DNA of 64,000 nucleotides from Stenotrophomonas sp. UBA2629. Lineage in GTDB: Bacteria > Pseudomonadota > Gammaproteobacteria > Xanthomonadales > Xanthomonadaceae. The stretch lies in NCBI GenBank assembly GCA_002359895.1, contig DEOB01000011.1:125203-189202 (forward strand). Reading direction: 5' to 3'. Position 1 is the first letter of the stretch. Every line of letters starts with the position of its first letter. A program made the translations under genes and the position numbers. Shown here piece by piece: positions 52,164-60,967 of this stretch. The notes beneath the pieces are model-generated. The model did not search any database. It was not told the DNA's origin and saw nothing but the letters and a program-made list of their open reading frames with translations.

Positions 52164-52454
52164 TCAGGGCTTTACGGGTTGCAGGCGCACGCCCATCGGC
52201 CCCAGCAGCGCCCCATCTTCGCTGACGGTGAAGGCCACTGGCGCTGCGTCCGAACCGGGCGCATGCACGGTCACCGTGTCGCCTTCGCGCACATAAGACG
52301 CCTGCTGCACCACGCCCATCGTTGTCACCGTGACCTTGCCATCTGCCTCGAAGGTATAGCGCAGCAGCTGCGCCGCGTCGGCATAGGTTCCGCGCGGGCC
52401 TTGGCTGCAGGCAGCCAGCAGCATGACCAGGGCAGCGATCAGCAGTTTCCTCAT
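52164..52454 (-). CDS. Small lipoprotein of unknown function
   Basis: A 96-residue protein with a type II signal peptide (MRKLLIAALVMLLAACSQG), lipobox LAAC. The mature part is about 78 residues of beta-rich sequence (LRYTFEADGKVTVTTMGVVQQASYVREGDTVTV). I recognise no family. It is an inferred inner or outer membrane lipoprotein. The ATG at 52454 is selected because it begins the signal peptide. It lies between the HDOD and esterase genes. Confidence 0.65.
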   Translation of the reverse strand: MRKLLIAALVMLLAACSQGPRGTYADAAQLLRYTFEADGKVTVTTMGVVQQASYVREGDTVTVHAPGSDAAPVAFTVSEDGALLGPMGVRLQPVKP

Positions 52455-52580
52455 ACAGACATCTTCCAGAAGGTGTTGCGGTGGCAGCGAGAGGTTTGGC
52501 TGGCAATTCTGGCATATCGCCATTTGCCCGCGACGTGCTCTGCGCTAGGCTGCGGTCAACTCCTGCCACGACAGCTCCAC

Positions 52581-53372
52581 ATGCGCCGTTTCCTGATGCT
52601 GACGCTTTTCCTGTCCGCGCTGACCGGCTGCGCCAGCCGCCCCACCCAAGCACCGGAGGCAAGCGGCCACTTCGTCATGCGCGAGGTGAGTGTGGAAGGC
52701 CGCCTGTTCCGCTACCAGGTGTTCGTGCCCGCCACGGACGTGCCCAGGCCGCTGCCGGTGTTGTTGTTCCTGCACGGCTCCGGTGAGCGCGGCGACGACG
52801 GCATCAAGCCCACACAGGCCGGTGTGGGGCCATGGATCAAACAGCACATGGGCAGCTTCCCGGCGCTGGTGGTGTTCCCGCAGGTGCCCGATGACGAAGA
52901 ATGGCGCGGTCGCAATGCGCGCATGGCACTGGCCGCGCTGGATGCAGCCAATGCCGAGTTCGCGACCGACCCGGCGCGCAATTACATCAGCGGCATGTCC
53001 ATGGGCGGCTATGGCACCTGGGAGCTGGCACTGACCCGGCCCACGCAGTTTGCCGCGGTGATGCCGATCTGCGGCGCGTTGCTGGCGCCGCGCGCCGAAC
53101 GCCCGGGCCTGCGGGTGGACCAGGTTGCCGATCTCGCCCAACCCTACGAAGCCGTCGCAGCACGGCTGCATGGCGTGCCGGTATGGATGTTTCATGGCGC
53201 GCTCGACGGACTGGTGCCCACGCGCGACGACCGAGCTATCGCACAGGCCAGCCAGACAGCGGGCGCGGGGTTCCGCTACACCGAGTATCCAGACGTGGAA
53301 CACAACGCCTGGGATCCCACCTATCGCAATCCTGCCGTGTGGGAATGGCTGTTCGCACAGCGACGCCTTTGA
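52581..53372 (+). CDS. Lipoprotein alpha/beta-hydrolase (esterase)
   Basis: A 263-residue protein. The ATG at 52581 begins a lipoprotein signal peptide (LMLTLFLSALTGCASR; lipobox LTGC). The hydrolase fold shows the oxyanion HGSGERGDDG, nucleophile GMSMGGYG (GxSxG), Asp in FHGALDGLVP and His in VEHNAWD. This matches the phospholipase/carboxylesterase or feruloyl esterase-like group. It is divergent from the small lipoprotein gene. Substrate is unknown. Confidence 0.85.
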   Translation: MRRFLMLTLFLSALTGCASRPTQAPEASGHFVMREVSVEGRLFRYQVFVPATDVPRPLPVLLFLHGSGERGDDGIKPTQAGVGPWIKQHMGSFPALVVFPQVPDDEEWRGRNARMALAALDAANAEFATDPARNYISGMSMGGYGTWELALTRPTQFAAVMPICGALLAPRAERPGLRVDQVADLAQPYEAVAARLHGVPVWMFHGALDGLVPTRDDRAIAQASQTAGAGFRYTEYPDVEHNAWDPTYRNPAVWEWLFAQRRL

Positions 53373-53590
53373 TTCGAGAGGGAGGGCAGAGCCGGTATCA
53401 CGGCGCTTTCACCTCCTCCACATCGTCTGCACAAGGTCTGCGGCATATCTATCCAATGCATCAACGTGCCGGCCTTTCGGGCGGTCGTATTTCATGGCGT
53501 TAACACCCTGCGGTATTCCATCCCGCTGTAGCCGTTCCATGTAAGTGCCTCTGCCCGCGCAATGCTCCAAAGGACCCCGGAGACCTTGGC

Positions 53591-56341
53591 TTGGCGATCC
53601 CCGCCTCCAACGTAGCGACGCATGGACCGCGTACCCGCGGCCTGTACTGGCGTCTGTATCTGCTCATCCTGGTCACGCTGGTGCCGATGCTGCTCATTGG
53701 CACATTCGCAATGTGGAAGACCGCACGCGACTACCGCCAGCACTCCGAACAGCGCCTCCAGGAAACGGCCACCGCATTGGCGCGCGGCGTTGACCAGGGC
53801 GTGCAGGACAACATCAACCAGCTGCGACTGATCAGCCTGTTGCTGCCACACGCGAACACCGACTCACCACAGTTGGAAGTCTGGATGCAGCAGAACCCTG
53901 GCCTCCGCCTGATCCCCGACCATTCCCCGCTCGCACAATCGCTGCCGCCCGGGCTGCTGCAGGCCGCTCACAGCAGCGGCAACGCACAGATATCCAACCT
54001 ATTCACGACCGACGACGACGCACATCGTGTGGCCATCGCCCTGCCCTTTGTCGATGCCACGGGGCAGCCGCATGTGCTGTCAATGGTTCAACTTTCCAGA
54101 CAGCTGATCAACACGGTGCTGCTGTCAGGCAGCAACGATGATCTGCTGGTCGCAGTGGTTGATGGCAATGGCGTGATCGCGGCGCGTTCACGCAACCCGG
54201 AGGCCTACATCGGCAGCCCGGCCACGGACTGGCAGATACTGCAGCAAGCACCCGGCCAGCAGGGTATTTTTCCTGCGTTGACCCAGGAGGGTCAGCGCAT
54301 CATTTTTGCGTTCCGCAAACTGCAGGCCGCACCCGGCTGGGCGCTGCTGGTCGGTGAATCGCAGCAGGATTTTCAGGCCGGCTGGCAGCGTCCGCTCTTC
54401 GGCATTCTGGCCGTCGGCCTGATCGCCGCTTTGGTTGCGCTGTTTGCCGCACATACCATCGCCGGCAGCATCCTGCGCCCCATCCGCGCCCTCGCGCAGC
54501 GGGGGGAAAGCATTCTTGCCAATGCGCCCACGCTGCCAGACCCGCCGGCATCCAACATCAGCGAAGTGCGCAGCCTCCAGCTCAGTCTCAACGACTCGGT
54601 CGATGCACTGAAAAAAAGCGCCGATGAAGCCGGTGCTCTGGCCCTTGAGCTGAAAACAAAGGAGCAGCGCTATCGCACGGTGGCCGAGGCAGGCGCACTG
54701 GCGCTGTGGGAGGCAGACGGCGATGGCCGGGTCACAGCTGTCACCGGCTGGCATGAGATCACCGGCCAGGAGGACAGCGCCGCACTCGGCAAACGCTGGC
54801 TGCGGCGGGTCAACCCACAGGACTTGCCGCAACTGCAGGCCGCGCTTGCGCAGAGCTTCGCGCTGGGTACGCCGCTGGACATGGAGTTCCGGGTGCTGGA
54901 CCGGCATTCGGGCTGGCGCTGGCTGCGCGCGCGTGGCGCGGCGCTGGGCCCGGACAAATCCGAATGGGCCGGTGTGCTGGAAGACGTGGATGCACGCCGC
55001 CAGGCGCAGGCCCATATCGCTTTCCTGGCGCATCACGACGCGCTCACCGGCCTGCCAAACCGCGCGGTGCTGTTCGACAAACTCGGGCACGCACTCGCGC
55101 TTGCCCATCGCGGCCATCCCAGCGCCCTTCTGCTGCTGGATCTGGACCGTTTCAAAGAAGTCAATGACACCCTCGGCCATCCGGTTGGCGACCGTCTGCT
55201 GCAGGAGGTGTCGCATCGCATTCTCGGTTGCATGCGCACCAATGACGTGGTCGCACGCCTGGGTGGCGACGAGTTCGCGATCCTGATGGCACCGGAACCG
55301 CAGCCTCCCGAGGCCGCGGTAATTCTGGCCACACGTCTGATCGACGTGCTGTCGCATCCGTTCGAACTGGATGGCCGGCCGGTAAGCACCAGCACCAGCA
55401 TCGGCATTGTTCTCATCGACAAACTCTCTGGCGCCGAAGACAAACTGATGAGCAACGCCGACCTGGCGCTGTACCGTGCCAAGGAGGAAGGACGCGGCTG
55501 CTATCGCTTCTTCGAGGAGGAAATGGATACCTGCATGCGCCGCCGCCGGCAGCTTGAAATCGAGCTGCGCAGCGCCGTGAGCGAGCAGCAGTTCGTGCTG
55601 TATTACCAGCCCTTGGTGGATCTGCAGCAGTCACGGCTTACCGGCTTTGAAGCCCTGCTGCGTTGGCAGCACCCGCAGCGTGGCCTGCTCGATCCCGGCC
55701 AGTTCCTGGCGCTGGCCGAAGAAATCGGCTTGATGATTCCCATCGGCAACTGGGTGCTGCAGCAGGCCATGCAGGCGGCCTGCGGTTGGCCAGACCATCT
55801 GACCGTAGCGGTGAACCTGTCGGTATCGCAGCTGGCACAGCCCAATCTGGCCGGGACCGTCGAACTGGCGCTGGCCATCTCGCAGCTACCCGCCAAAAGG
55901 CTGGAGCTTGAAATCACCGAGAACGCGTTGATCCCCAACATCCAGGCAGCGGCGGTACACCTGCTGCGACTGAAGGCGGCCGGTGTCGCCATCGTCATGG
56001 ACGATTTCGGCACCGGCTATTCGTCGCTGAGCTATCTGCGCGCATTCCCGTTCGACAAGGTCAAGATAGACAAATCCTTCATCGACGAACTGGACGAACA
56101 GAGTCAAAGCAGCGCAATCATCGGCGCGGTGTCACACCTGTGCGCCAAGCTCGGCATCATTGCCACCATTGAAGGTGTGGAAACACGCGCGCAGTTGGCC
56201 CAGCTCAAACAGGAGCAGTGTGTCGAAGGCCAAGGCTATGTATTCGGCCGGCCCATGCCACTGGCGCAGGTCAACGACTTCATCGCGCAATGGCCGCAGC
56301 ACTGGCCCAGCAGTGATGCTGGTACGGGCGCCGCCCAGTAA
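53591..56341 (+). CDS. Sensor GGDEF-EAL c-di-GMP protein with Cache and PAS
   Basis: A 916-residue membrane protein. The TTG start at 53591 has GGAGA seven bases upstream, and no ATG fits. It has two transmembrane helices (about 17-38 and 272-295) around a Cache-like periplasmic sensor, a PAS-like region (about 365-490), GGDEF (RLGGDEFAIL at about residue 557 with I-site RTND five before it) and EAL. EAL motifs are EALLRW, NLSVSQL, EITENAL, DDFGTGYSSL, KIDKSFI and IEGVET, so both cyclase and phosphodiesterase sites look intact. The ligand is unknown. The 218 bases before it hold no gene. Confidence 0.9.
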   Translation: MAIPASNVATHGPRTRGLYWRLYLLILVTLVPMLLIGTFAMWKTARDYRQHSEQRLQETATALARGVDQGVQDNINQLRLISLLLPHANTDSPQLEVWMQQNPGLRLIPDHSPLAQSLPPGLLQAAHSSGNAQISNLFTTDDDAHRVAIALPFVDATGQPHVLSMVQLSRQLINTVLLSGSNDDLLVAVVDGNGVIAARSRNPEAYIGSPATDWQILQQAPGQQGIFPALTQEGQRIIFAFRKLQAAPGWALLVGESQQDFQAGWQRPLFGILAVGLIAALVALFAAHTIAGSILRPIRALAQRGESILANAPTLPDPPASNISEVRSLQLSLNDSVDALKKSADEAGALALELKTKEQRYRTVAEAGALALWEADGDGRVTAVTGWHEITGQEDSAALGKRWLRRVNPQDLPQLQAALAQSFALGTPLDMEFRVLDRHSGWRWLRARGAALGPDKSEWAGVLEDVDARRQAQAHIAFLAHHDALTGLPNRAVLFDKLGHALALAHRGHPSALLLLDLDRFKEVNDTLGHPVGDRLLQEVSHRILGCMRTNDVVARLGGDEFAILMAPEPQPPEAAVILATRLIDVLSHPFELDGRPVSTSTSIGIVLIDKLSGAEDKLMSNADLALYRAKEEGRGCYRFFEEEMDTCMRRRRQLEIELRSAVSEQQFVLYYQPLVDLQQSRLTGFEALLRWQHPQRGLLDPGQFLALAEEIGLMIPIGNWVLQQAMQAACGWPDHLTVAVNLSVSQLAQPNLAGTVELALAISQLPAKRLELEITENALIPNIQAAAVHLLRLKAAGVAIVMDDFGTGYSSLSYLRAFPFDKVKIDKSFIDELDEQSQSSAIIGAVSHLCAKLGIIATIEGVETRAQLAQLKQEQCVEGQGYVFGRPMPLAQVNDFIAQWPQHWPSSDAGTGAAQ

Positions 56342-56409
56342 AAAGGGCGACCCTGCAGCCTGCAGAATCGCCCCGTTCCATTGCATGGTATCTGTGCTCA
56401 GCCGACGGC

Positions 56410-57045
56410 TCAGCCCACGCCGCGCAATGCCAAGGTCAGCGCCAGCACGCTCAGGATCACCGCGATGGTGCCGTCCAGCACGCGCCAGGTGGATTGCTTG
56501 GTGAACAACGGTGCCAGCAATCGAGCACCCAGGCCCTGCGCGGTCAGCCAGATACCGCTGGCGGTGACCACACCGGCTGCAAACGCCATGCGCGATTCGC
56601 CAAAATTATCGGCAATGGAGCCAATCACCATCATGTCCAACCAGAAGTGGGGATTGATGATGGAAAAACCCGCTGCCGCCAACAACGCCGTGCGCAGCGA
56701 CTGCTCGGCATTGTCATCCAGCTGCATACCACCGCCGCCGGTCATCGCCCGCCGTGCCGACTGCAGCGCATAGCAGCTCAAAAACGCCACGCCGCCCCAC
56801 AACAACACGGTGGTCAGCCACGGCATCTGCGCGGTGAGCGTACGCAGGCCAGCCACGCTGGCCAGAATGAACACCGCGTCGATGGCAAAACAGGTGGCGA
56901 TGATCGGAATCACGTGCTGGCGCATGATGCCTTGGCGCAGGATGAACGCACTCTGCGCCCCCACGATGGCAAACAGACCAATGCCGATACCAGCACCACT
57001 GAGCCAGGCACTACCTGCGGCCTGCGCGGAAACAACGGAAAACAT
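56410..57045 (-). CDS. argO: LysE/ArgO family amino acid exporter
   Basis: A 211-residue protein, the length of E. coli ArgO, with six helices. The LysE-family features are visible (GIGIGLFAIVGAQSAFILRQGIMRQH and AGFSIINPHFWLDMMVIG). It exports basic amino acids such as arginine or lysine and related toxic analogues. The ATG at 57045 is chosen over a longer frame. It is divergent from argP, and the 133-base gap holds a clear dyad, so regulation by ArgP is likely. Confidence 0.85.
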   Translation of the reverse strand: MFSVVSAQAAGSAWLSGAGIGIGLFAIVGAQSAFILRQGIMRQHVIPIIATCFAIDAVFILASVAGLRTLTAQMPWLTTVLLWGGVAFLSCYALQSARRAMTGGGGMQLDDNAEQSLRTALLAAAGFSIINPHFWLDMMVIGSIADNFGESRMAFAAGVVTASGIWLTAQGLGARLLAPLFTKQSTWRVLDGTIAVILSVLALTLALRGVG

Positions 57046-57140
57046 GGGGGAACTGCCTTTCTTTGGGGGAGGGGCGCGCGGCGGGGAACGCCACAGCAAC
57101 CGAATGACGCAATTGTCGCAGCGCAACATTGAAAAGTAGA

Positions 57141-57166
57141 GCTAAACTTCGTTAACCATCCTTAGC
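57141..57166. promoter_or_regulatory. Candidate ArgP operator (dyad) between argO and argP
   Basis: GCTAA-N5-GTTAAC-N5-TTAGC is a dyad: the centre is a perfect palindrome and both arms are perfect complements (18 of 26 positions symmetric). It lies 12 bases before the argP start. TTGAAA at 57129-57134 could be a -35 element for argP. Confidence 0.6.
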
Positions 57167-57178
57167 AAAACTTAATTC

Positions 57179-58084
57179 ATGCGCATCGACCATTCGCAAC
57201 TGCGGGCCCTGTCGACGGTCATCCGTGAAGGCAGCTTTGAACGCGCTGCGCTTTCGCTGAACGTCACCGCCTCGGCGGTATCGCAGCGGATCAAGGCCCT
57301 GGAGGACCGCGTCGGCAAGCTGCTGGTCAAACGCAGCATCCCCACCGAGGCCACGCTGGAGGGACAGGTGCTTGTGCAGCTGGCCGAACAGACCGCCCTG
57401 CTGGAGCGGGATGCGTTTGAGCGCATCGGCCTGTCCGACGCCGAACTGCCGCGTGCCAGCATCGCGGTGGCGGTCAACCACGACAGCATGGAAACCTGGT
57501 TCCCCGAGGCTGTGCAGGCCTTCTCCCAGAGCACCAGCACCACCTTGGACCTGCACAGCGAGGACCAGGACCATACCGTCGCGCTGCTGCGCCAAGGCGC
57601 CGTGCTGGGCGCGGTGACCACGCTTTCCGAGCCGGTGCAGGGCTGCCAGATCCACGCCCTTGGCAGCATCCGCTACGCCGCCACCTGTACCCCGGAGTTT
57701 CACGCCCGCCACTTCGCAAAGGGCGTGAACGCACAATCGCTGGCGCAGGCACCGGTGCTGGTGTTCAACCGTAAAGACGACATGCAGGCCCGCTACGCGC
57801 GCCGCCTGGCCGGTAGCGACCAGCCGTTGCAGGCGCCCACCTGGTGGATCCCCTCCACGCGCGCCTTCGTTCACGCCAACCTCGGAGGGTTGGGCTGGAC
57901 CATGAACCCCCTGCCCTTGGTGCGGCGCCATCTGGAAAGCGGCCGCCTGGTCTACGTGAAAGCCCGCGCCTGGGAAGACGTGCCGCTGTACTGGCAGCAC
58001 TGGAAGGGCGAGGTGAAAACCATGGCCCTGCTCACCCGCGCCATCCTGCAGGCCTCCAACATGCTGATACGCGCGCGCAAGTGA
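57179..58084 (+). CDS. argP: ArgP/LysG-type LysR transcriptional regulator
   Basis: A 301-residue LysR-type regulator with an N-terminal winged helix-turn-helix (LRALSTVIREGSFERAALSLNVTASAVSQRIKALEDRVG) and an effector-binding domain. The sequence around WIPSTRAFVHANLGGLGWTMNP and its place beside a LysE-family exporter fit ArgP/LysG, which activates argO or lysE when basic amino acids accumulate. E. coli ArgP has 297 residues. The start at ATG 57179 is the only sensible one. Confidence 0.88.
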   Translation: MRIDHSQLRALSTVIREGSFERAALSLNVTASAVSQRIKALEDRVGKLLVKRSIPTEATLEGQVLVQLAEQTALLERDAFERIGLSDAELPRASIAVAVNHDSMETWFPEAVQAFSQSTSTTLDLHSEDQDHTVALLRQGAVLGAVTTLSEPVQGCQIHALGSIRYAATCTPEFHARHFAKGVNAQSLAQAPVLVFNRKDDMQARYARRLAGSDQPLQAPTWWIPSTRAFVHANLGGLGWTMNPLPLVRRHLESGRLVYVKARAWEDVPLYWQHWKGEVKTMALLTRAILQASNMLIRARK

Positions 58085-58261
58085 AGCAGCGGCGGCTCCC
58101 TGAAAGATGAAAGCCCACTTCCCGACCGGAGCTCGCACCCGCACCCGCACCAACATCAACCGCAGACAATGACGGCAAACAGGCAGCCAAATCGTCTTAT
58201 CCGCGCACCTCGAAATTCAGACCAGACTCATTGCTGCACCATGTGTCCCTGACCCAAAGTG

Positions 58262-58678
58262 ATGGCAGGACATGCAGCGGAAGCAGTCGTGCAACGCAAA
58301 TGGATTGTCGTAGGCGATTTGACCAGCAGCAGTGGCCGTGTGATTACCGGCTCACCGTTTACGGATATCGACGGCCGAGGCGTCGCACGCGTCGGCGACA
58401 AAGCGACCTGCCCGCTGCACAAAGGCGTCTTCTCGATTCTTACCGGCGAGCCCAGCGTCGTGATGGATGGTCAGTCCGTTGCGACGCACGGCAGCAGTCT
58501 GGCATGCGGCTGCAAAGTGCTGGCCACCTCGCAGTCGCGGGTGTTCTTTGATGAAGGGGTGGCCGCCACGCCGCCGGTGATGCAGTTGGCCCCGATGAGT
58601 ACCAGCAAGCCCCCCGTCTGCCTGGAATGTCTGCTCGCGGCCGCACAGAACAACGCGCCGCTCCTGACCCGCGCATGA
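58262..58678 (+). CDS. T6SS PAAR-domain protein
   Basis: A 138-residue protein. The PAAR region (about residues 15-95) shows VVGDLTSSSGRVITGSP, DGRGVARVGDKATCPLHKG and SVVMDGQSVATHGSSLACGCKV, with the conserved Cys/His set that coordinates a metal at the tip of the VgrG spike. The start is ATG 58262, with a GTG one codon earlier. Its stop overlaps the next gene's ATG (ATGA). It heads an effector operon and corresponds to PAAR4 of the P. aeruginosa TseT locus. Confidence 0.88.
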   Translation: MAGHAAEAVVQRKWIVVGDLTSSSGRVITGSPFTDIDGRGVARVGDKATCPLHKGVFSILTGEPSVVMDGQSVATHGSSLACGCKVLATSQSRVFFDEGVAATPPVMQLAPMSTSKPPVCLECLLAAAQNNAPLLTRA

Positions 58679-59141
58679 GTACCTGGTACAAATTCGCGCT
58701 GGTCGATGGCGCCGCATCGCCCGAACGCATCGCCACGCTCCAGCACCATGGCGCACTGGCGAACATGCAAACGCCGCTCCTTGGCTGATCGAACTGCCGC
58801 TCACCGGCATCCAGCAACCGGTGGATCATTGGCTGGCCAGCCTGGAGAGTTCCGCTGCGGGTACCACCCTGCTCGCCTCACAGGCTTCATTCGAGCCGCT
58901 GTTCGTACATCTGCAGCAGCATCTCGACATCGCCATGCCGGATGGAAGCCTCGCCCTGATGCGCTTCTACGATCCACGCGCTTGGCTGCGCTATTGCGGC
59001 GTGCTCACGCTGCTGCAGCAACTGGAGCTTTTGGGCCCGGTATTGGAATGGCAGGTCAGCGTCCAAGGTCAATCATGGCGGCTGCAACGCGCCGATCTGG
59101 TTCAACAACAGGAGGCGATCAATGCTGCAGCTGACCACTGA
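58675..59141 (+). pseudogene. DUF4123 effector chaperone (TecT-like), frame broken
   Basis: The first frame from ATG 58675 gives MSTWYKFALVDGAASPERIATLQHHGALAN and stops at 58786-58788. The next frame, one base back, continues as EHANAAPWLIELPLTGIQQPVDHWLASLES and on through FYDPRAWLRYCGVLT to the stop at 59139. Together they make one DUF4123 protein of about 155 residues, as a T6SS adaptor chaperone should be. The join lies between about 58750 and 58786 and fits loss of one base (or gain of two). The overlap with the PAAR and co-chaperone genes is preserved. It could be a sequencing error, a real mutation, or a phase-variable site. Confidence 0.8.
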
Positions 59142-59469
59142 GCAGCTCGCCAAGCTCTGCCTGCCGGACCCCGTTGAGTTCATACCACGCTTGGCAGCAG
59201 AAGTACGGCGAGACTATCCGGCAGCCGTGGCCAATCGCAGTGACGCCGAACTTCAGGCAGAAGTTCAAGTGAGCTATCAGTTCGCCATCGATCAACTGCG
59301 CATCACGCATCTGCCCACCCTGGTGAGGTGGGTCAAGGCCGATGTTGCCTGGGCGCGCGGCGTGCGCAATCAGCCGCTCATCACCGAGTGGTTCAAACAA
59401 GCCACACATCCCAACGCTACCGCCGCCGATCTCCTGGCGATTCTGGCGGCCAACACGATAGGCGATTAA
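59122..59469 (+). CDS. Putative T6SS effector co-chaperone (co-TecT-like)
   Basis: A 115-residue helical protein between the DUF4123 chaperone and the effector. It starts at ATG 59122 with AGGAGG about six bases upstream, and the first 20 bases overlap the chaperone gene. LPDPVEFIPRLAAEVRRDYPAAV and HLPTLVRWVKADVAWA have no named domain I recognise. Position and size match co-TecT in the P. aeruginosa TseT cluster, in which it binds the chaperone and effector. That role is inferred from gene order alone. Confidence 0.65.
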   Translation: MLQLTTEQLAKLCLPDPVEFIPRLAAEVRRDYPAAVANRSDAELQAEVQVSYQFAIDQLRITHLPTLVRWVKADVAWARGVRNQPLITEWFKQATHPNATAADLLAILAANTIGD

Positions 59470-59480
59470 GAGAAAAATTC

Positions 59481-60209
59481 ATGAGCGCAGTTCTGAGAGG
59501 CACGCAGACCATTCCCATTGCGGTACCCGGCGGATGGGACCCTGCAGGCGAGATGCACGAAGACAGGCCATTCGGCCCCACAGGCGGGCAGATGTGGCGG
59601 CGATTCAAAGAGGCCGTTGGCGTAGACACCGATGCGAACGCAGTACCGCAAGAGGTGGTGAAAGAGGACGATTGCTCACAGACCAGCAACAAGAATCAGT
59701 GCAACTCGTGCAAGTTGACGCTGGGTGCGCTGATGCCTGCCAACTACACGATTCCGAAAGCACAGTACCGCGACTTCGATTATCAAACCCGCATTGCCAA
59801 TCGCCACGCGGGTCCTGAAATTTTCGGCTACACCTACGGCGGCACTACGCTGGATAGAACCCGCCAAAAGCTGCTTGGTGGCAAAAACGAGATCACCATC
59901 AGCGAATGGCTTCACGGGGGAATCCGCTTCGATGGCTTCTGGCGGTCGATGTGTACGGTTGTTGAGGCCAAGGCGCATTACAAGCAGTTTTTTGATGCCA
60001 GAGGACGTCTGCACCCATGGGCTGCAACCAAGGGGAAGAAGTTATCCGTTCTGGATGGTTGGTTAGTTCAAGCAACAGCACACTACAACTGGGTAGCAAG
60101 CCTTGGGGAGCCAGCAAAACTGGAATGGCACTTCCTTGAAGCGGAATGCTATGGGGTTGCACTAAAGGCGTTTACTCACATGGGCCATATTTGCAGGCAT
60201 TCACCATGA
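59481..60209 (+). CDS. Tox-REase-5 nuclease effector (TseT-like)
   Basis: A 242-residue protein starting at ATG 59481, 11 bases after the preceding stop. The C-terminal 180 residues fit the Tox-REase-5 toxin fold. Likely catalytic residues are E142 (SEWLHG), D151 (RFDGFW) and E162-A-K164 (TVVEAKAHY), the last being the ExK of PD-(D/E)xK nucleases. A C-x8-C-x2-C cluster (C65, C74, C77) could bind metal. The N-terminus is short and has no PAAR domain, so delivery needs the separate PAAR and chaperone. The end overlaps the immunity gene (ATGA). DNA cleavage is predicted, not shown. Confidence 0.82.
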   Translation: MSAVLRGTQTIPIAVPGGWDPAGEMHEDRPFGPTGGQMWRRFKEAVGVDTDANAVPQEVVKEDDCSQTSNKNQCNSCKLTLGALMPANYTIPKAQYRDFDYQTRIANRHAGPEIFGYTYGGTTLDRTRQKLLGGKNEITISEWLHGGIRFDGFWRSMCTVVEAKAHYKQFFDARGRLHPWAATKGKKLSVLDGWLVQATAHYNWVASLGEPAKLEWHFLEAECYGVALKAFTHMGHICRHSP

Positions 60210-60967
60210 CACGTATGTATGAGGCAGTTATTGATGCGGTTATTGATGAAGAGACGGTTGATGCACCTACCGCCTTTCATCGACTGCAAGCATTTCAGAG
60301 CGCGGTTTCAGATGTTGATCGGTCATTTGGAAAGTGGCTGGCATTCTCCGATGGCCCGGACATGATCGCGCTTGATGACGAAGCGAGATTCGTCCCGATG
60401 CTCAAGGAAAACGCAGAACAGCTTGACTTGGACTATCCGGGGAGACATCTACCCGGCTGCGTGATGATTGAACTGACCACTGCGGCTACTCGTGCAGCGT
60501 GGAAGAAGCCCGGGAAGATTGATGTCAAATACACTCCCTGGCTTGGCCGCCTAACACTTTCCATTCAAAGTCCGATTGAAGCACTTGGAGAAAATAACGT
60601 CGCTGGCGTCATCCAATCTCTTCTAGTCGCCACAGCCGCCTCCGTGGACACCAAGTTCATAGGCGTGGATGTCACTGTGCCGTCGTCAGGCCCTGTGACT
60701 TTTGACACCTATGCCCGCAATCACCAGCTCTTCCCCCATCGTCGTTGGCTGGGCTGGATGGGTTTTGTCCCTGAGCTCGTTCTCCCCAGGCACATCCCCG
60801 AAGCCGCTGCACTGGAAGTAGTCAAAGGTAAAGGCACCGTCATCGTTGCCGTGGATGAATGCTTCGATCTCAACAATCCGGCGCATCTCAAACGCGTGCA
60901 TGAAGTCGAACTGCGCATGGCCACCGTGGGCTTGTTGGATGTCACCGACGCGTCCTTGTTGAAGTAA
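60206..60967 (+). CDS. Putative immunity protein to the Tox-REase-5 effector
   Basis: A 253-residue protein from ATG 60206, which overlaps the effector stop. No signal peptide or transmembrane segment is seen, so it is cytoplasmic as needed to block a nuclease. The C-terminal half (YARNHQLFPHRRWLGWMGFVPELVLPRHIPEAAALEVVKGKGTVIVAVDECFD) resembles the Imm52-type immunity proteins that sit behind Tox-REase-5 toxins, which I recall but could not search. Its GC content is lower than in the neighbouring housekeeping genes. It corresponds in position to TsiT. Confidence 0.75.
   Translation: MTRMYEAVIDAVIDEETVDAPTAFHRLQAFQSAVSDVDRSFGKWLAFSDGPDMIALDDEARFVPMLKENAEQLDLDYPGRHLPGCVMIELTTAATRAAWKKPGKIDVKYTPWLGRLTLSIQSPIEALGENNVAGVIQSLLVATAASVDTKFIGVDVTVPSSGPVTFDTYARNHQLFPHRRWLGWMGFVPELVLPRHIPEAAALEVVKGKGTVIVAVDECFDLNNPAHLKRVHEVELRMATVGLLDVTDASLLK

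Noticed and set aside
58675..59141. Programmed ribosomal frameshift in the DUF4123 gene
   Set aside because: No slippery run of identical bases or downstream pseudoknot is visible at the junction. A mutation or sequence error is more likely.
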